A DNA stretch of 64,000 bases from positions 87,631,108-87,695,107 of the forward strand of contig OY757023.1 in NCBI GenBank assembly GCA_963580285.1. Direction: 5' to 3'. The stretch is from Lucinisca nassula. Its lineage: Eukaryota > Mollusca > Bivalvia > Lucinida > Lucinidae. How positions within the stretch are numbered: position 1 is the stretch's first letter; every line of letters begins with the position of its first letter. Of this stretch, positions 11,120-22,449 are shown piece by piece. Both the position numbers and the translations under genes were made by a program. Below the pieces are notes generated by a model. That model was not told the origin of the DNA, searched no databases, and saw only the letters and a list, made by a program, of their open reading frames with translations.

Positions 11120-11656
11120 AAAGAACAAATGAACAAATAAGCCGTGAAAGTCCAATGCCTCATACATTACATAAGCCATCATTATTGGATTGCATACCAA
11201 GTTTGAGGCTTCTAGCTTTTGTAGTTCCTGAGAAATCTTTGACAAACATTTAACATTGGCCTATTTGGAGAGAAAGAATCAAAGAACCAATTAACAAAGA
11301 AAGCCTTTTGTCTCTTACACAATACTGGTTATCATAATTGCATTGCATACCAAGTTGGAGGTTTCTGGCTTTTGTTTTTCCCGAGAAATCCTGGCGAAAA
11401 AATTACCATTGGCCTATATGGAGAGAAAGAAGAATAAAAAAAAAACAAATGAACAAGTAAGCCAAAGAAGTCCGTTGTCTCTTACACATTATAAGTCATC
11501 ATTATTGCATTGTATTCTTCTTTCTATCCATATAGACCAATGTTATAGAGGGACAGATAGACAGACATGTACGGACTGATGGAAAGATGTAAACAAGTAT
11601 ACCCCCGACTTTGAAATATACCCCTCTCCCACTTTGAAATGGGGGTATAAAAAACT
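11120..11656 (+). repeat. T4 tandem array and 3' end of the ATACCCCC-class element
   Basis: About three monomers of ~165 bp share CATTGCATACCAAGTT, GGCTTCTAGCTTTTG and CATTGGCCTATATGGAGAG. The end has GACAGATAGACAGAC, then ATACCCCTCTCCCACTTTGA and GGGGGTATAAAAA, which forms a hairpin. It pairs with the TATACCCCC 5' end at 6169. Confidence 0.65.
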
Positions 11657-11743
11657 CCGAAAGACGACACGCTATTTATCTTGCATGATTCCAAAATTTT
11701 TGGACACTTTTCTTGAACATTTTAAGAAATTTTCCAAAATAAG

Positions 11744-11864
11744 AGGGCCAATTTAGTCCTGGATCGCTCACCTGATCGACACTGAAGAAGAAATTAAGAA
11801 ATTTGCCAAAATAAGAGGGCCATTATAGTCCTGGATTGCTCACCTGATCGACACTGAAGAAAGG
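11744..11864 (+). mobile_element. Two consecutive 5' ends of a GCTCACC-class element (E4)
   Basis: AATAAGAGGGCCAATTTAGTCC-type hairpins with GATCGCTCACCTGATCGACAC occur at 11747 and again at 11812, a tandem duplication of the terminus. The same doubled end is at 19196-19318 in copy 2. Confidence 0.75.
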
Positions 11865-11865
11865 T

Positions 11866-12134
11866 GTGTGTGAATTCGGGTTTAACGTCGCTTTCAACAA
11901 TTTGTCAGTCATATCACGACGGTGTCTGGTTGCGACAGGGAGCTCAATGCTCACTTTTATAGTCCTGCCTCACTGAAGTATCATGTCCCAAACACATTAC
12001 ATGATACCACACCCAGTCACATTATACTGACACTGGGTCTACCAGTCCTGGCTCTACCCGGTAGGGAGGAGCAGCTAGTACCATCTTAACGACTTTTGTA
12101 TTTCGCGGCCCGGGATCGAACCCGTGACCTCCCG
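11866..12134 (-). mobile_element. S3 tRNA-derived SINE, head truncated
   Basis: It matches 4516-4859 from the GAATTCGGGTTTAACGTCGC tail to the B box GGTTCGATCCCGGGC but stops before the A box. Confidence 0.85.
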
Positions 12135-13351
12135 AAATGATAGGTAATATAGTACGGTGGCTTGTCAGAAGGAGCATACATGCCAAATATGAAGTGTCTA
12201 TCTCACATGGCTCAAAATGTATGATAAAGTAGGTCAGAGGTAAAGGTCATAGGTCAAACTTTTTGTATGTGTGTGAAGCCCTTGTCACAAGGAATATACA
12301 TGCCATATATGAAGGCTCTATCTCAAATGGTTCAAAAGTTATGATTAAGTAGGTCGAGGGTCAAGGTCAAGGTCACAGGTCAAATTTTAGTTTGCATGGG
12401 TGGGAAGAAACCTACATGCCAAATATGAAGGCTCTATCTTAAATGGTTCAAAAGTTATGACAAAAATGACAAAGGTTAAGGTCACGGGTCAAATATTTTG
12501 TATGTGTGGAAGGCCCATGTCACAAGGAACCTACATGCCAAATATGAAGGCTCTATCTCAAATGGTTCAGTAAGTCAAAGGTCAATGTCATTGGTCAAAA
12601 GTTTTGTATGAGTAGGAGGCCCTTGTCAGAAAGAACATACATGCCAAACATGCACGCGCTATCTCAAATGGTTCAAAAGTTATTATAAAGTAGGTCAAAG
12701 GGCAAGGTCACAAGTCAAAATGTTTGTATAGATGGAAAGCCCTTGTCAGTAGGATCATACATGCAAAATATGAAGGTTCTATCTCAAATGGTTAAAAAGT
12801 TATGACAAAGTAGGCCAACGGTCAAGGACACAGGTCAGATTGTTTTGTACTAGTGGGAAGCCCTTGTCACAAGGAACTTGCATGCCAGATGAGAAGGCTT
12901 TATGTCAAAGTTACAAAAGTTATGACCAAGGAAGTCAAAGATCAAAGTCATAGGCCAAAATGTTTGTATGAATGGGAAGCCCTTGTGCCAAGGAACCTAC
13001 ATGCCAAATACGAAGGCTCTTTCTAAAATGGTTCAAAAGTTATGAGAAAGTAGTTCAAATATCAAGGTAATAACTCAAAATTGTTGTATGGGTGGGAAGT
13101 CCTTGTCACACGGAACATACATGCCAAATATGAAAGCCCTATCTCAAATTGTTCAAAAGTTATGATAAAGTAGGTTCCATGTCAAGGTCACAGTCATTTC
13201 TGTATGAAAAGGAACCTACATGCCAAATATAAATGCTCTATCTCAAATGCTTCAAAAGTTATGACAAACTAGGTCAAAGGTCAAGGTCATATGACAAACT
13301 TTTTGTATGGATGGAAAGACCTTGCCACAAGGAACATACATGCCAATTATG

Positions 13352-13495
13352 AATACGTTCTATAAAAGGGTTATACCTTTGGAAGCAAGGAATACACCAC
13401 AGAAATGAAGTATATGGAGTGTACATGTTTACTGGGCCAGACTAGCTAGTTTCGGCCAATTAGGCCTCATCAGTGACCCTCAGATAGTTTCAAAA
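13352..13495 (-). mobile_element. Retrozyme-like fragment with hammerhead
   Basis: Sequence from ATACGTTCTATAAAAGGG to CAGATAGTTTCAAAATTCC matches the 258-260-bp unit tandemly repeated at 24733-25366. It replaces part of a T1 monomer. The same insertion is present in the duplicated copy, so it predates the duplication. Confidence 0.85.
13434..13479 (-). ncRNA. Hammerhead ribozyme, type I, intact
   Basis: Minus strand, 5' to 3': stem I strand GGGTCA, core CTGATGA, stem II GGCC-TAATT-GGCC, core GAA, stem III ACT-AGCT-AGT, C at position 17, then TGGCCC closing stem I (six pairs, one G-U). All conserved core bases are present. Predicted cleavage follows the C complementary to G13440. Self-cleavage is the known activity of this fold; it has not been shown here. 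Confidence 0.9.
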
Positions 13496-13870
13496 TTCCA
13501 AAAGTTATGATAAAGTAGGTCACATGTCAAGGTGAATGTCATAGATCATTTTATGTATGAAAGGAAGCCCTTGTCAAGAGGAACCTGCAGGCAAAATATG
13601 AAAGCTCTACCTCCAATGCTTCAAAAGTTATGGCAAAGTAGTTCAAATGTCAAGAACAAAATTTTTGTCTGGATGGGAAGACCTAGTAACAAGGAACATA
13701 CATGCGAAATAAGAAGGCACTATCTCAAATGGTCCAAAAGTTATGATAAAGAAGGTCACAGGTCGATTTTTTGTTCGTGTGGGATGCCCTTTTCACAAGG
13801 AACCTTCATGCCAAACATGAAGGCTCTATCTCAAACGGTTCAACAGTTATGGCAAAACAAAGTACTGATC

Positions 13871-14167
13871 TACTTTTTGATTCCACTTGACCCATATTCA
13901 AACTTGATCAAGATATTGTCAAGATGATCATTCTGAGCAAGTTTTATGATAACCAGACTACACTTGTGGCCTCTAGTGTGTTCAGAAGGTTTTTCTATGA
14001 TTTGACCTACTGACCTACTTTTTGACAAGACAAGACCCATATTCGAATTTAACCGAGATATTGTCAAGAAGATCATTCTGAGCAAGATTGATGATGATCG
14101 GACCAAAACTCAGGCCTCTTGAGTGTTCACAAGGTTTTTTTGCCCCGACAATACCCATGTTCGAACT
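13871..14167 (+). repeat. T2 tandem array, ~140-bp monomers
   Basis: Monomers contain CTACTTTTTGACCCGACATG, CCCATATTCGAACTTGAC, GAGATATTGTCAAGATGATC and GTGGCCTCTAGTGTGTTCAC. The same family continues at 14562-14680, 22150-22449, 24307-24570, 28451-28486 and 31505-32330, the pieces being separated by inserted elements. Confidence 0.88.
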
Positions 14168-14561
14168 TGCAAATTCTAGCTCTTGCACTACCACTGAACT
14201 TTCTAAATTATTAACTTCCTGTCTTACTGCTCTTAAAACGCATGTAATTAAATATTGTGATAAAGTCTTTGAAAGATCAGGAAGAAATCTGTTTTGGTCT
14301 ATAAAAAATTCGAATAAGGTTTTATAAAAAATTGAAATCTAGACATTTTCGTGCTTCTAGTCTGTCTACTTACAATTTTTTCACTCTTTACACTACACTT
14401 CCTCATAATATTATAAAAGAAAAGCTTACTGATTTAATTGAATGGGCTTTTCACAGAGAAGATTCTCTCTATCTTGCATGTAATGTCAGAAATGCATTTT
14501 TCACTTCTGAGGAGCATAAGAATTATACACTTTGGTCATGTCAGAAAGTGTGTGATGCCCT
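14168..14561 (+). pseudogene. Penelope-like reverse transcriptase, copy 1 (fragment)
   Basis: It encodes the stretch before and through RT motif A (STYNFFTLYTTLP-like) and stops at GATGCCCT, where T2 repeat sequence begins. It has the same 5' truncation point (TTGCAAATTC) and the same frame break (GTTTTATAAAAAA) as copy 2, so it is a duplicate of copy 2, not a separate insertion. Confidence 0.88.
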
Positions 14562-14680
14562 AGAGTGGCGTCTAGAGTGTTCACAAGCTTTTTCTATGAG
14601 CTGACCTACTGACCTACTTTCTGACCTGCTCTGACCCATATTTGAAGATGACAAAGATATTGTCAAGATGATAATTCTGA

Positions 14681-14912
14681 GACGGGCCTCCATGAGCGCT
14701 GACTCTTAATCATTAGGTCTCTCACCGCTGTGGGTTCGAGCCTGGCTCGAGTCACATGTGAGACGTCAAGTTCTGCAACGGTTAGTCAGGTGGTTTTTCT
14801 CAGGGTACTCCGGTATTCGTCCACCTATGATTAACGATCTGCTCGATATGAGTGAAATAATCTTGAAAGGTCCGTAAAACCAAAACAAAAAAAAAACAAA
14901 AACAAAAAAAAT
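14681..14912 (+). mobile_element. S4 tRNA-derived SINE with V/Meta-like core
   Basis: The head contains GGTCTCTCACC and a B box GGTTCGAGCC. The core has GTGGTTTTTCTCAGGGTACTCC, a segment widely conserved in invertebrate SINEs. The tail is AAAACCAAAACAAAAA. A 13-bp target duplication, ATGATAATTCTGA, lies at 14668-14680 and 14913-14925. The 3' half is also present at 7327-7435 (duplication copy 1), and a minus-strand partial copy is at 57719-57822. Confidence 0.88.
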
Positions 14913-15058
14913 ATGATAATTCTGAAAATGTTTGACGATGATTGGATCAAAACTGTGGCCTCTGTTTTTTATTTGATTTGACCTACTTGATCAAATCAAC
15001 AATAAAGCCGGGAAAGCCCATTGTCTCTTACATGATATAAGTCATCATTATTTCAATG

Positions 15059-15364
15059 TTGGGCCCCGCCCATCGGGGCTTGAGGAAATATATGGGCTGC
15101 ATGATGCTTCCACGCAGAGCTGAAACTGACCGCACACGAGTACTGGTAAACCGCTTAGAGGATCTAAGAGTGTCCAGGCAGAGCGGTGCGAGTCAGACTG
15201 TCCATGCTTATAAACCATATTGGTTTCATTGGGCTACGGGGCTTGAGTTGTCATTTCATTTCAATGTCGGGTAAAAGTCCCACAAAATTGGAAGCAACGC
15301 CTCCAAATTGACCTATACAGCGTTGACGGGGACGTTAAACCTCAAATCAAACGAACAAAAACAA
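15059..15364 (+). mobile_element. S1 SINE-like retroposon, full length (duplicate of 7583-7888)
   Basis: Target duplication ATTATTTCAATG is perfect at 15047-15058 and 15365-15376. The tail reads GGGGACGTTAAACCTCAAATC. Confidence 0.88.
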
Positions 15365-16561
15365 ATTATTTCAATGCATACTAAGTTTGGGGCTTCTAGC
15401 TTTTTAATTTGCTGAGACCGAAGAAATCTTTGAAGAAAAATTTCAACATTGGCAAATATGGAGGAAGAAGAACTAGAGGTCCAAGTGGGCCAGAATCGCT
15501 CACCTGGATGAGGCTGATCATATATTACATTGAACCTTGGTGGCCGTTTTGTCTATCAAATCACATTGCCTTTAGCAATTCTGACTTGATGCTTCTGATT
15601 AAGTTTCTGAACAGCTTAGTCGGATTCAGGATTCAGGAAGAGATGACGTTGATGCAAAGTGGAAGTGTATAGTTTGGCAGGCCAGAGCTATCGTTTGTCA
15701 AGTCAACCAATAATGTGAATACAACTGTAACACAAACAACTATGGTGTATATGGCAGCTTGCGAAAAAGCCACAATACCGAATCTTCTTGTGGAGTTTGA
15801 CATATACTGACAACACCTGAGCTGGCCCTCCCTGTAAATCTTATATGCAATTACTATACAGGTGCTTTGAATAATTTCAGGATGCCCACCATCTGGGATA
15901 TCAGTATGCAATAATTTTAGCAATTCTGAATCTCCATGTCACCAAAATGCCTCCCACCAATTTCAACTTAATGCAACAGACCATTCGGTAGCAGATGTGG
16001 TTTGAAGATTTTCAAAAAGGCCAACATGGCATCCATCTGGGATATCAGAACAGGATGTTACTAAAAAAATTTAAATTTGATCCAAACTCTGGTTTGGCCG
16101 TAGCTGTCATTTGATGATCACCATGGCGGCCATCTAGGATATCAGAATGGAATGAGGTTTAGCAAAAATGAACCTCCATGTCGCCCCGATGCCTCCCATC
16201 AAGTTTCAGCTTGATCAGACCTCTGGGTTGGGAGAAGTTGTTTGACTAATTTCAAGATGGCATCCATGGCGGCAATCTTGGCTATCTGAACGGAACAATT
16301 TTAGCAAATCTAAATATTCATGTCACCCTGATGCTTCCCATCAAGTTGTGACACAATGGGACCTTTGGATAGGGAGGAGATGTCTTTTGATGAATGTCAA
16401 GATGGCCGCCGTTTAGCGAATCTGAATCTCCATGTCACCTCGAAGCCTCCCGCCAAGTTACAGCTCAATTCGACCTCTGGTTTGGGAGGAGATGACGTTT
16501 GAAGAAATTCTGAACGGAACAGTTTGTGCAAATCTGAATCTCAATGTCACTCCAATGCCTC

Positions 16562-17671
16562 CAAGGTTGGCAAAATGCCGGCAAATATGAGTATTTTCCA
16601 TGCCGATGGCATTTACCGCTAAATACCGGCAAATACTGGAAAATGCAGGCAAATACTGGAAAACTGAATTAACCACCCTGGAATTAAAACAACCTACACT
16701 CAACAGTTATACATATGGATAATTTCAATAATAGAGGTTAGTTGACTTAATATTTAATAATACTGATACAGTTTAATATTAGTTTATTTGTTACTATCTA
16801 ATTTAATAAAAATGTTAGAATAAAAAGGCCTATATGGTATCTGCCACAGTACTCATCTGTTTACTTTTACCTAGACTAATTGTTTAAAGTTACATAAAAC
16901 ATGGAGCAATTAATGAATTACATCCTTTTGTCCAACCGTGCCCCTGGCTACCCTGTGCTCTCTGAATAAACAATGTCTCCAGAGTTGTTGTTGTAATTTT
17001 GCAATTAGTAAAATGCTATAAATATCCTAAAATTTGAACACATGGTTTTACCATACAAAATGTGCAAAATGTGTTCAAAAGATGCAGATGGATTGGCTAA
17101 CAGTGCTCAGTCTTATCTTAATTAATACAAATTAAAAACTTAGAACCATTATGGTAAGTGACAATAACCAGTTGCACAGGGAATTTCTATTATTGTTTTG
17201 AAAAGATGCAATTTTTTGTTTGAATAATTTCAACATTTTTAGTTTTAGTCTTACCTGTCCTTTTGGCTTTCCGCTATTGGTGTTTCCATTAGGGTCTGTT
17301 GTTTCATGTTTGTGTTTCTTTCCCTTTGGTGTCTCTGGTGGGAGCTGTGGGCTAATTGTATCGATTCCTGATCATTGCCTCCACTTCTGCTCAGATTCAC
17401 ATTTTGGCTAGTTCAACATGTTTATTTTAAATTGAGAAATATTTTATTGTGTAGGTTGATAACCTTAAATAAATATTAACTTTTAACATTTTTTACTCAT
17501 TTAGTTTGACTATACTACTTTTAAGTCAACTTTGTTAAGAATTTTGCAGTGTTTTCAGCCCAAAAAATTCAATTTTCCAGTATTTGCCACTTGATGAGTA
17601 TTTTCCAGTCCGGTAAATACCGGTAAATGCCACTGGTAAATACCAGGGGTGGAATTTGCCGCCCAACCTTG
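16562..17671 (+). mobile_element. Non-autonomous hAT-like element (duplicate of 9100-10209)
   Basis: Same 1110-bp length, ends and 8-bp flanks (AATGCCTC at 16554-16561). Very few substitutions separate the two copies. Confidence 0.8.
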
Positions 17672-18064
17672 AATGCCTTTCATCAAATTTTTGCTCAATG
17701 CGACCTTTGGCTCCGGAGATGTCGTGTGAAGATTTTCAAGATGGCCGCCATCCATCTTGGAAATCGAATCGGAACCATTTTAGCAAATCTGAATCTCCAT
17801 GTCACCCCAATGCCTCCCATCAAGTTTCAGCTCAATTTGATGTTTGATTTGGGAGATGTCGTTTGAAGAATTTCAAGATGGCAGCCATGGTGGCCATCTT
17901 GGAAATCCGAAAGGAATCATTTTAGCAAACCTGAATATTCATGTCACCCAGATGCCTCCCATCAAGTTTCAACGCAAATTGACCTTTGGTTCGGGAGATG
18001 TCGCTTCAATAATTTCAAGACGGCTGCCATGGCGGCCATCTTGGATATCAGAACTGAACGATTT

Positions 18065-18253
18065 TGTTTGTTTGTTTGATTTGGGGTTTAACGTCCCCGT
18101 CAACACTAAATATGTCATTTTTGAGACGGCGCTTAAGATTTTGTGTGACTTTTACTCGACTTTGAGATGAAATGACATCTCAGGCCCTGTCGCCCAATGA
18201 AACCAATAGGGTTTATAAGCATGGACTCACACCGCTTTTCCTGGGCAGAACGA
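18065..18253 (-). mobile_element. S1 SINE-like fragment nested in E5
   Basis: Duplicate of 10604-10792. Confidence 0.8.
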
Positions 18254-18580
18254 AATGATTTTAGTAAATCTGAATCTCCAAGTCACCCGCATGGCTCCTC
18301 ATTACGACCTTTGGTTCGGGAGGAGATGTCGTTTGAAGAATTTCAAGATGGCTGCCATGGCGACCATCTTGGAAATCCGAACGGAACCATTTTGGCAAAT
18401 CTGAATCTCCCTGTCACCAGGATGCCTCCCACCAGGTGTCATCTTAATCTGACTGTCCGTTCGGGAGGAGATGTTGAAGATGTGAAAAGTTAACGACGGA
18501 AGGACAACAGACGGACGATAGGGATCAGACAACAGACGATGACATAAGCTGACATGGAGCAAGCTCCAGGTGAGCTAATA

Positions 18581-19118
18581 AAAGAACAAATGAACAAATA
18601 AGCCGTGAAAGTCCAATGCCTCATACATTACATAAGCCATCATTATTGGATTGCATACCAAGTTTGAGGCTTCTAGCTTTTGTAGTTCCTGAGAAATCTT
18701 TGACAAACATTTAACATTGGCCTATTTGGAGAGAAAGAATCAAAGAACCAATTAACAAAGAAAGCCTTTTGTCTCTTACACAATACTGGTTATCATAATT
18801 GCATTGCATACCAAGTTGGAGGTTTCTGGCTTTTGTTGTTCCCGAGAAATCCTGGCGAAAAAATTACCATTGGCCTATATGGAGAGAAAGAAGAAAAAAA
18901 AAACAAATGAACAAGTAAGCCAAAGAAGTCCGTTGTCTCTTACACATTATAAGTCATCATTATTGCATTGCATTCTTCTTTCTATCCATATAGACCAATG
19001 TTATAGAGGGACAGATAGACAGACATGTACGGACTGATGGAAAGATGTAAACAAGTATACCCCCGACTTTGAAATATACCCCTCTCCCACTTTTAAATGG
19101 GGGTATAAAAAACTCCGA
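18581..19118 (+). repeat. T4 tandem array (duplicate of 11120-11656)
   Basis: Same monomers and the same GGGGGTATAAAAA end. An 8-bp A-run length change is visible near 18894. Confidence 0.65.
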
Positions 19119-19321
19119 AAGACGACACGCTATTTATCTGGCATGATTCCAAAATTTTAAGACACTTTTCTTGAACATTTTAAGAAATTTTCCAAAATAA
19201 GAGGGCCAATATAGTCCTGGATCGCTCACCTGATCGACACTGAAGAAGAAATTAAGAAATTTGCCAAAATAAGAGGGCCATTATAGTCCTGGATCGCTCA
19301 CCTGATCGACACTGAAGAAAG

Positions 19322-19592
19322 GTGTGTGTGAATTCGGGTTTAACGTCGCTTTCAACAATTTGTCAGTCATATCACGACGGTGTCTGGTTGCGACAGGGAG
19401 CTCAATGCTCACTTTTATAGTCCTGCCTCACTGAAGTATCATGTCCCAAACACATTACATGATACCACACCCAGTCACATTATACTGACACTGGGTCTAC
19501 CAGTCCTGGCTCTACCCGGTAGGGAGGAGCAGCTAGTACCATCTTAACGACTTTTGTATTTCGCGGCCCGGGATCGAACCCGTGACCTCCCG
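19322..19592 (-). mobile_element. S3 tRNA-derived SINE, head truncated (duplicate)
   Basis: Duplicate of 11866-12134. Confidence 0.85.
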
Positions 19593-20891
19593 AAATGATA
19601 GGTAATATAGTACGGTGGCTTGTCAGAAGGAGCATACATGCCAAATATGAAGTGTCTATCTCACATGGCTCAAAAGGTCAGAGGTAAAGGTCATAGGTCA
19701 AACTTTTTGTATGTGTGTGAAGCCCTTGTCACAAGGAATATACATGCCATATATGAAGGCTCTATCTCAAATGGTTCAAAAGTTATGATTAAGTAGGTCG
19801 AGGGTCAAGGTCAAGGTCACAGGTCAAATTTTAGTTTGCATGGGTGGGAAGACCTTGTCACAAGAAACCTACATGCCAAATATGAAGGCTCTATCTTAAA
19901 TGGTTCAAAAGTTATGACAAAAATGACAAAGGTTAAGGTCACGGGTCAAATATTTTGTATGTGTGGAAGGCCCATGTCACAAGGAACCTACATGCCAAAT
20001 ATGAAGGCTCTATCTCAAATGGTTCAGTGAGTCAAAGGTCAATGTCATTGGTCAAAATTTTTGTATGAGTAGGAGGCCCTTGTCAGAAAGAACATACATG
20101 CCAAACATGCACGCGCTATCTCAAATGGTTCAAAAGTTATTATAAAGTAGGTCAAAGGGCAAGGTCACAAGTCAAAATGTTTGTATAGATGGAAAGCCCT
20201 TGTCAGTAGGATCATACATGCAAAATATGAAGGTTCTATCTCAAATGGTTAAAAAGTTATGACAAAGTAGGCCAACGGTCAAGGACACAGGTCAGATTGT
20301 TTTGTACTAGTGGGAAGCCCTTGTCACAAGGAACTTGCATGCCAGATGAGAAGGCTTTATGTCAAAGTTACAAAAGTTATGACCAAGGAAGTCAAAGATC
20401 AAAGTCATAGGCCAAAATGTTTGTATGAATGGGAAGCCCTTGTGCCAAGGAACCTACATGCCAAATACGAAGGCTCTTTCTAAAATGGTTCAAAAGTTAT
20501 GAGAAAGTAGTTCAAATATCAAGGTAATAACTCAAAATTGTTGTATGGGTGGGAAGTCCTTTCCACACGGAACATACATGCCAAATATGAAAGCCCTATC
20601 TCAAATTGTTCAAAAGTTATGATAAAGTAGGTTCCATGTCAAGGTCACAGTCATTTCTGTATGAAAAGGAACCTACATGCCAAATATAAATGCTCTATCT
20701 CAAATGCTTCAAAAGTTATGACAAAGTAGGTCAAAGGTCAATGTCATATGACAAACGTTTTGTATGGATGGAAAGACCTTGCCACAAGGAACATACATGC
20801 CAATTATGAATACGTTCTATAAAAGGGTTATACCTTTGGAAGCAAGGAATACACCACAGAAATGAAGTACATGGAGTGTACATGTTTACTG

Positions 20892-21761
20892 GGCCAGACT
20901 AGCTATACTGACCGGAAATAGAAACTATACACTTTTAAATTGTTTTTAAATTGTCTCGCCTGACAAAACAAGTGGATAATTCAGTTAAAAGTTACTGATT
21001 AAGGATTTGACTAACTATCGACATGAATCCTGTAACAATTTAAAGAACTCTGGTGTTCAAAATAACTGTTTTGGGGGAAAATGTAGAAAAGTGCATTTTT
21101 CACAAAATCTGTTTGTAATCGAATTTTGACTTCAACATTTTTGCGTGTAGGTAACAAGTGAAAAGCAAGAAATAAAAAAAATAACATAACATCTGAAAAT
21201 TATCGAGAAGCAAACATTCTATTGAAATCTCAGAAATTGATTTTTTCCGCGAAATTTTCAAAGTAATTTTTCAAGCCAAAAATCGACCAAAAAGTGCCTT
21301 ATATGGTCTTCAGCTGTGTCTTAAATATTGATAAAAAACAAAAACCGCACTCAGAAATGCCATACTTTTCGCTCACTTCCGGTGGTTTGGTCCAATATTT
21401 AAACGTCGATAACATTTCAGCCATTGTGAAATTTTTCATTTCGTTAACAATATTTCCAACGTTAGATGATGCGTAATAACTGGTAAAAATGGGAATCACA
21501 TTCGCGACACAAAATGTTTGACTCAATGGAAACTTTAACAGCAAGATTTGGACCCTTGATTTGTACCTGTGGCTCTACCCGAAAAATCGTACTTATCATT
21601 AAAAAATTTATTCGATAAATCAGACATGCCAGTGATGATACGTTATATAATTGAAATTCAAATTTCATTAAAATGTTTCGCCAGTGACAGCTCACAATTG
21701 AGTGTATAGTTTCTATTTCCGGTGAGTATAGTTTCGGCCAATTAGGCCTCATCAGTGACCC
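20892..21761 (-). ncRNA. Hammerhead ribozyme interrupted by the TA-MITE
   Basis: Both halves (20892-20905 and 21729-21761) are unchanged from 13434-13479, but the 823-bp element splits the stem III loop. The fold cannot form in the short way, so this copy is a natural disruption. Confidence 0.88.
20906..21728. mobile_element. TA-flanked MITE (Tc1/mariner-like) inserted in the hammerhead
   Basis: Terminal inverted repeats of 27 bp (20906-20932 and 21702-21728; start TACTGACCGGAAATAG, one mismatch) and TA target copies at 20904-20905 and 21729-21730. The duplicate at 13445-13450 is the empty site (GCTAGT). The interior has no transposase; frames of up to 96 codons look random. Confidence 0.93.
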
Positions 21762-22449
21762 TCAGATAGTTTCAAAATTCCAAAAGTTATGATAAAGTAG
21801 GTCACATGTCAAGGTGAATGTCATAGATCATTTTATGTATGAAAGGAAGCCCTTGTCAAGAGGAACCTGCAGGCAAAATATGAAAGCTCTACCTCCAATG
21901 CTTCAAAAGATATGGCAAAGTAGTTCAAATGTCAAGAACAAAATTTTTGTCTGGATGGGAAGACCTAGTAACAAGGAACATACATGCGAAATAAGAAGGC
22001 ACTATCTCAAATGGTCCTAAAGTTATGATAAAGAAGGTCACAGGTCGATTTTTTGTTCGTGTGGGATGCCCTTTTCACAAGGAACCTTCATGCCAAACAT
22101 GAAGGCTCTATCTCAAACGGTTCAACAGTTATGGCAAAACAAAGTACTGATCTACTTTTTGATTCCACTTGACCCATATTCAAACTTGATCAAGATATTG
22201 TCAAGATGATCATTCTGAGCAAGTTTTATGATAACCAGACTACAATTGTGGCCTCTAGTGTGTTCAGAAGGTTTTTCTATGATTTGACCTACTGATCTAC
22301 TTTTTGACAAGACAAGACCCATATTCGAATTTAACCGAGATATTGTCAAGAAGATCATTCTGAGCAAGATTGATGATGATCGGACCAAAACTCAGGCCTC
22401 TTGAGTGTTCACAAGGTTTTTTTTGCCCCGACAATACCCATGTTCGAAC

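Larger units (their letters stand above)
12135..13870 (+). repeat. T1 tandem array, ~119-bp monomers
   Basis: About fourteen diverged monomers share CATGCCAAATATGAAGGCTC, TATCTCAAATGGTTCAAAAG, TTATGANAAAGTAGGTCAAAG and GGGAAGCCCTTGTCACAAGG. AGGTCA half-sites recur, including AGGTCAAAGGTCA (DR1 form) near 13271. A retrozyme fragment interrupts it at 13352-13495. Confidence 0.9.
7327..14561 (+). repeat. Segmental duplication, copy 1
   Basis: This segment is nearly identical to 14804-22845 and has the same order: SINE tail, S1 SINE, array element with hAT insert, T4 array, second array element, retrozyme fragment, T2 array and truncated reverse transcriptase. It starts within a V-type SINE at GGTACT, which is shared microhomology with the end of the neighbouring MITE. 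It ends abruptly inside the reverse transcriptase at GATGCCCT. Differences from copy 2 are scattered substitutions, small indels and an 823-bp insertion in copy 2. An uncollapsed haplotype is an alternative explanation. Confidence 0.9.
15472..18580 (+). mobile_element. Array-bearing HINE-like element E5 (duplicate of E3)
   Basis: Same ends and insertions as 7998-11119. The 5' hairpin reads AGGTCCAAGTGGGCC here instead of AGGCCTAAGTAGGCC: the arms changed but still largely pair. The 3' end is CAGGTGAGCTAATAAAA. Confidence 0.7.
19593..22150 (+). repeat. T1 tandem array (duplicate), interrupted
   Basis: Same ~119-bp monomers as 12135-13870. It is interrupted by the retrozyme fragment (from about 20812) and, inside that, by the TA-flanked element 20906-21728. 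Confidence 0.9.

Noticed and set aside
12135..13870. CRISPR array
   Set aside because: Repeats are long, diverged and contiguous without unique spacers, in an animal genome.
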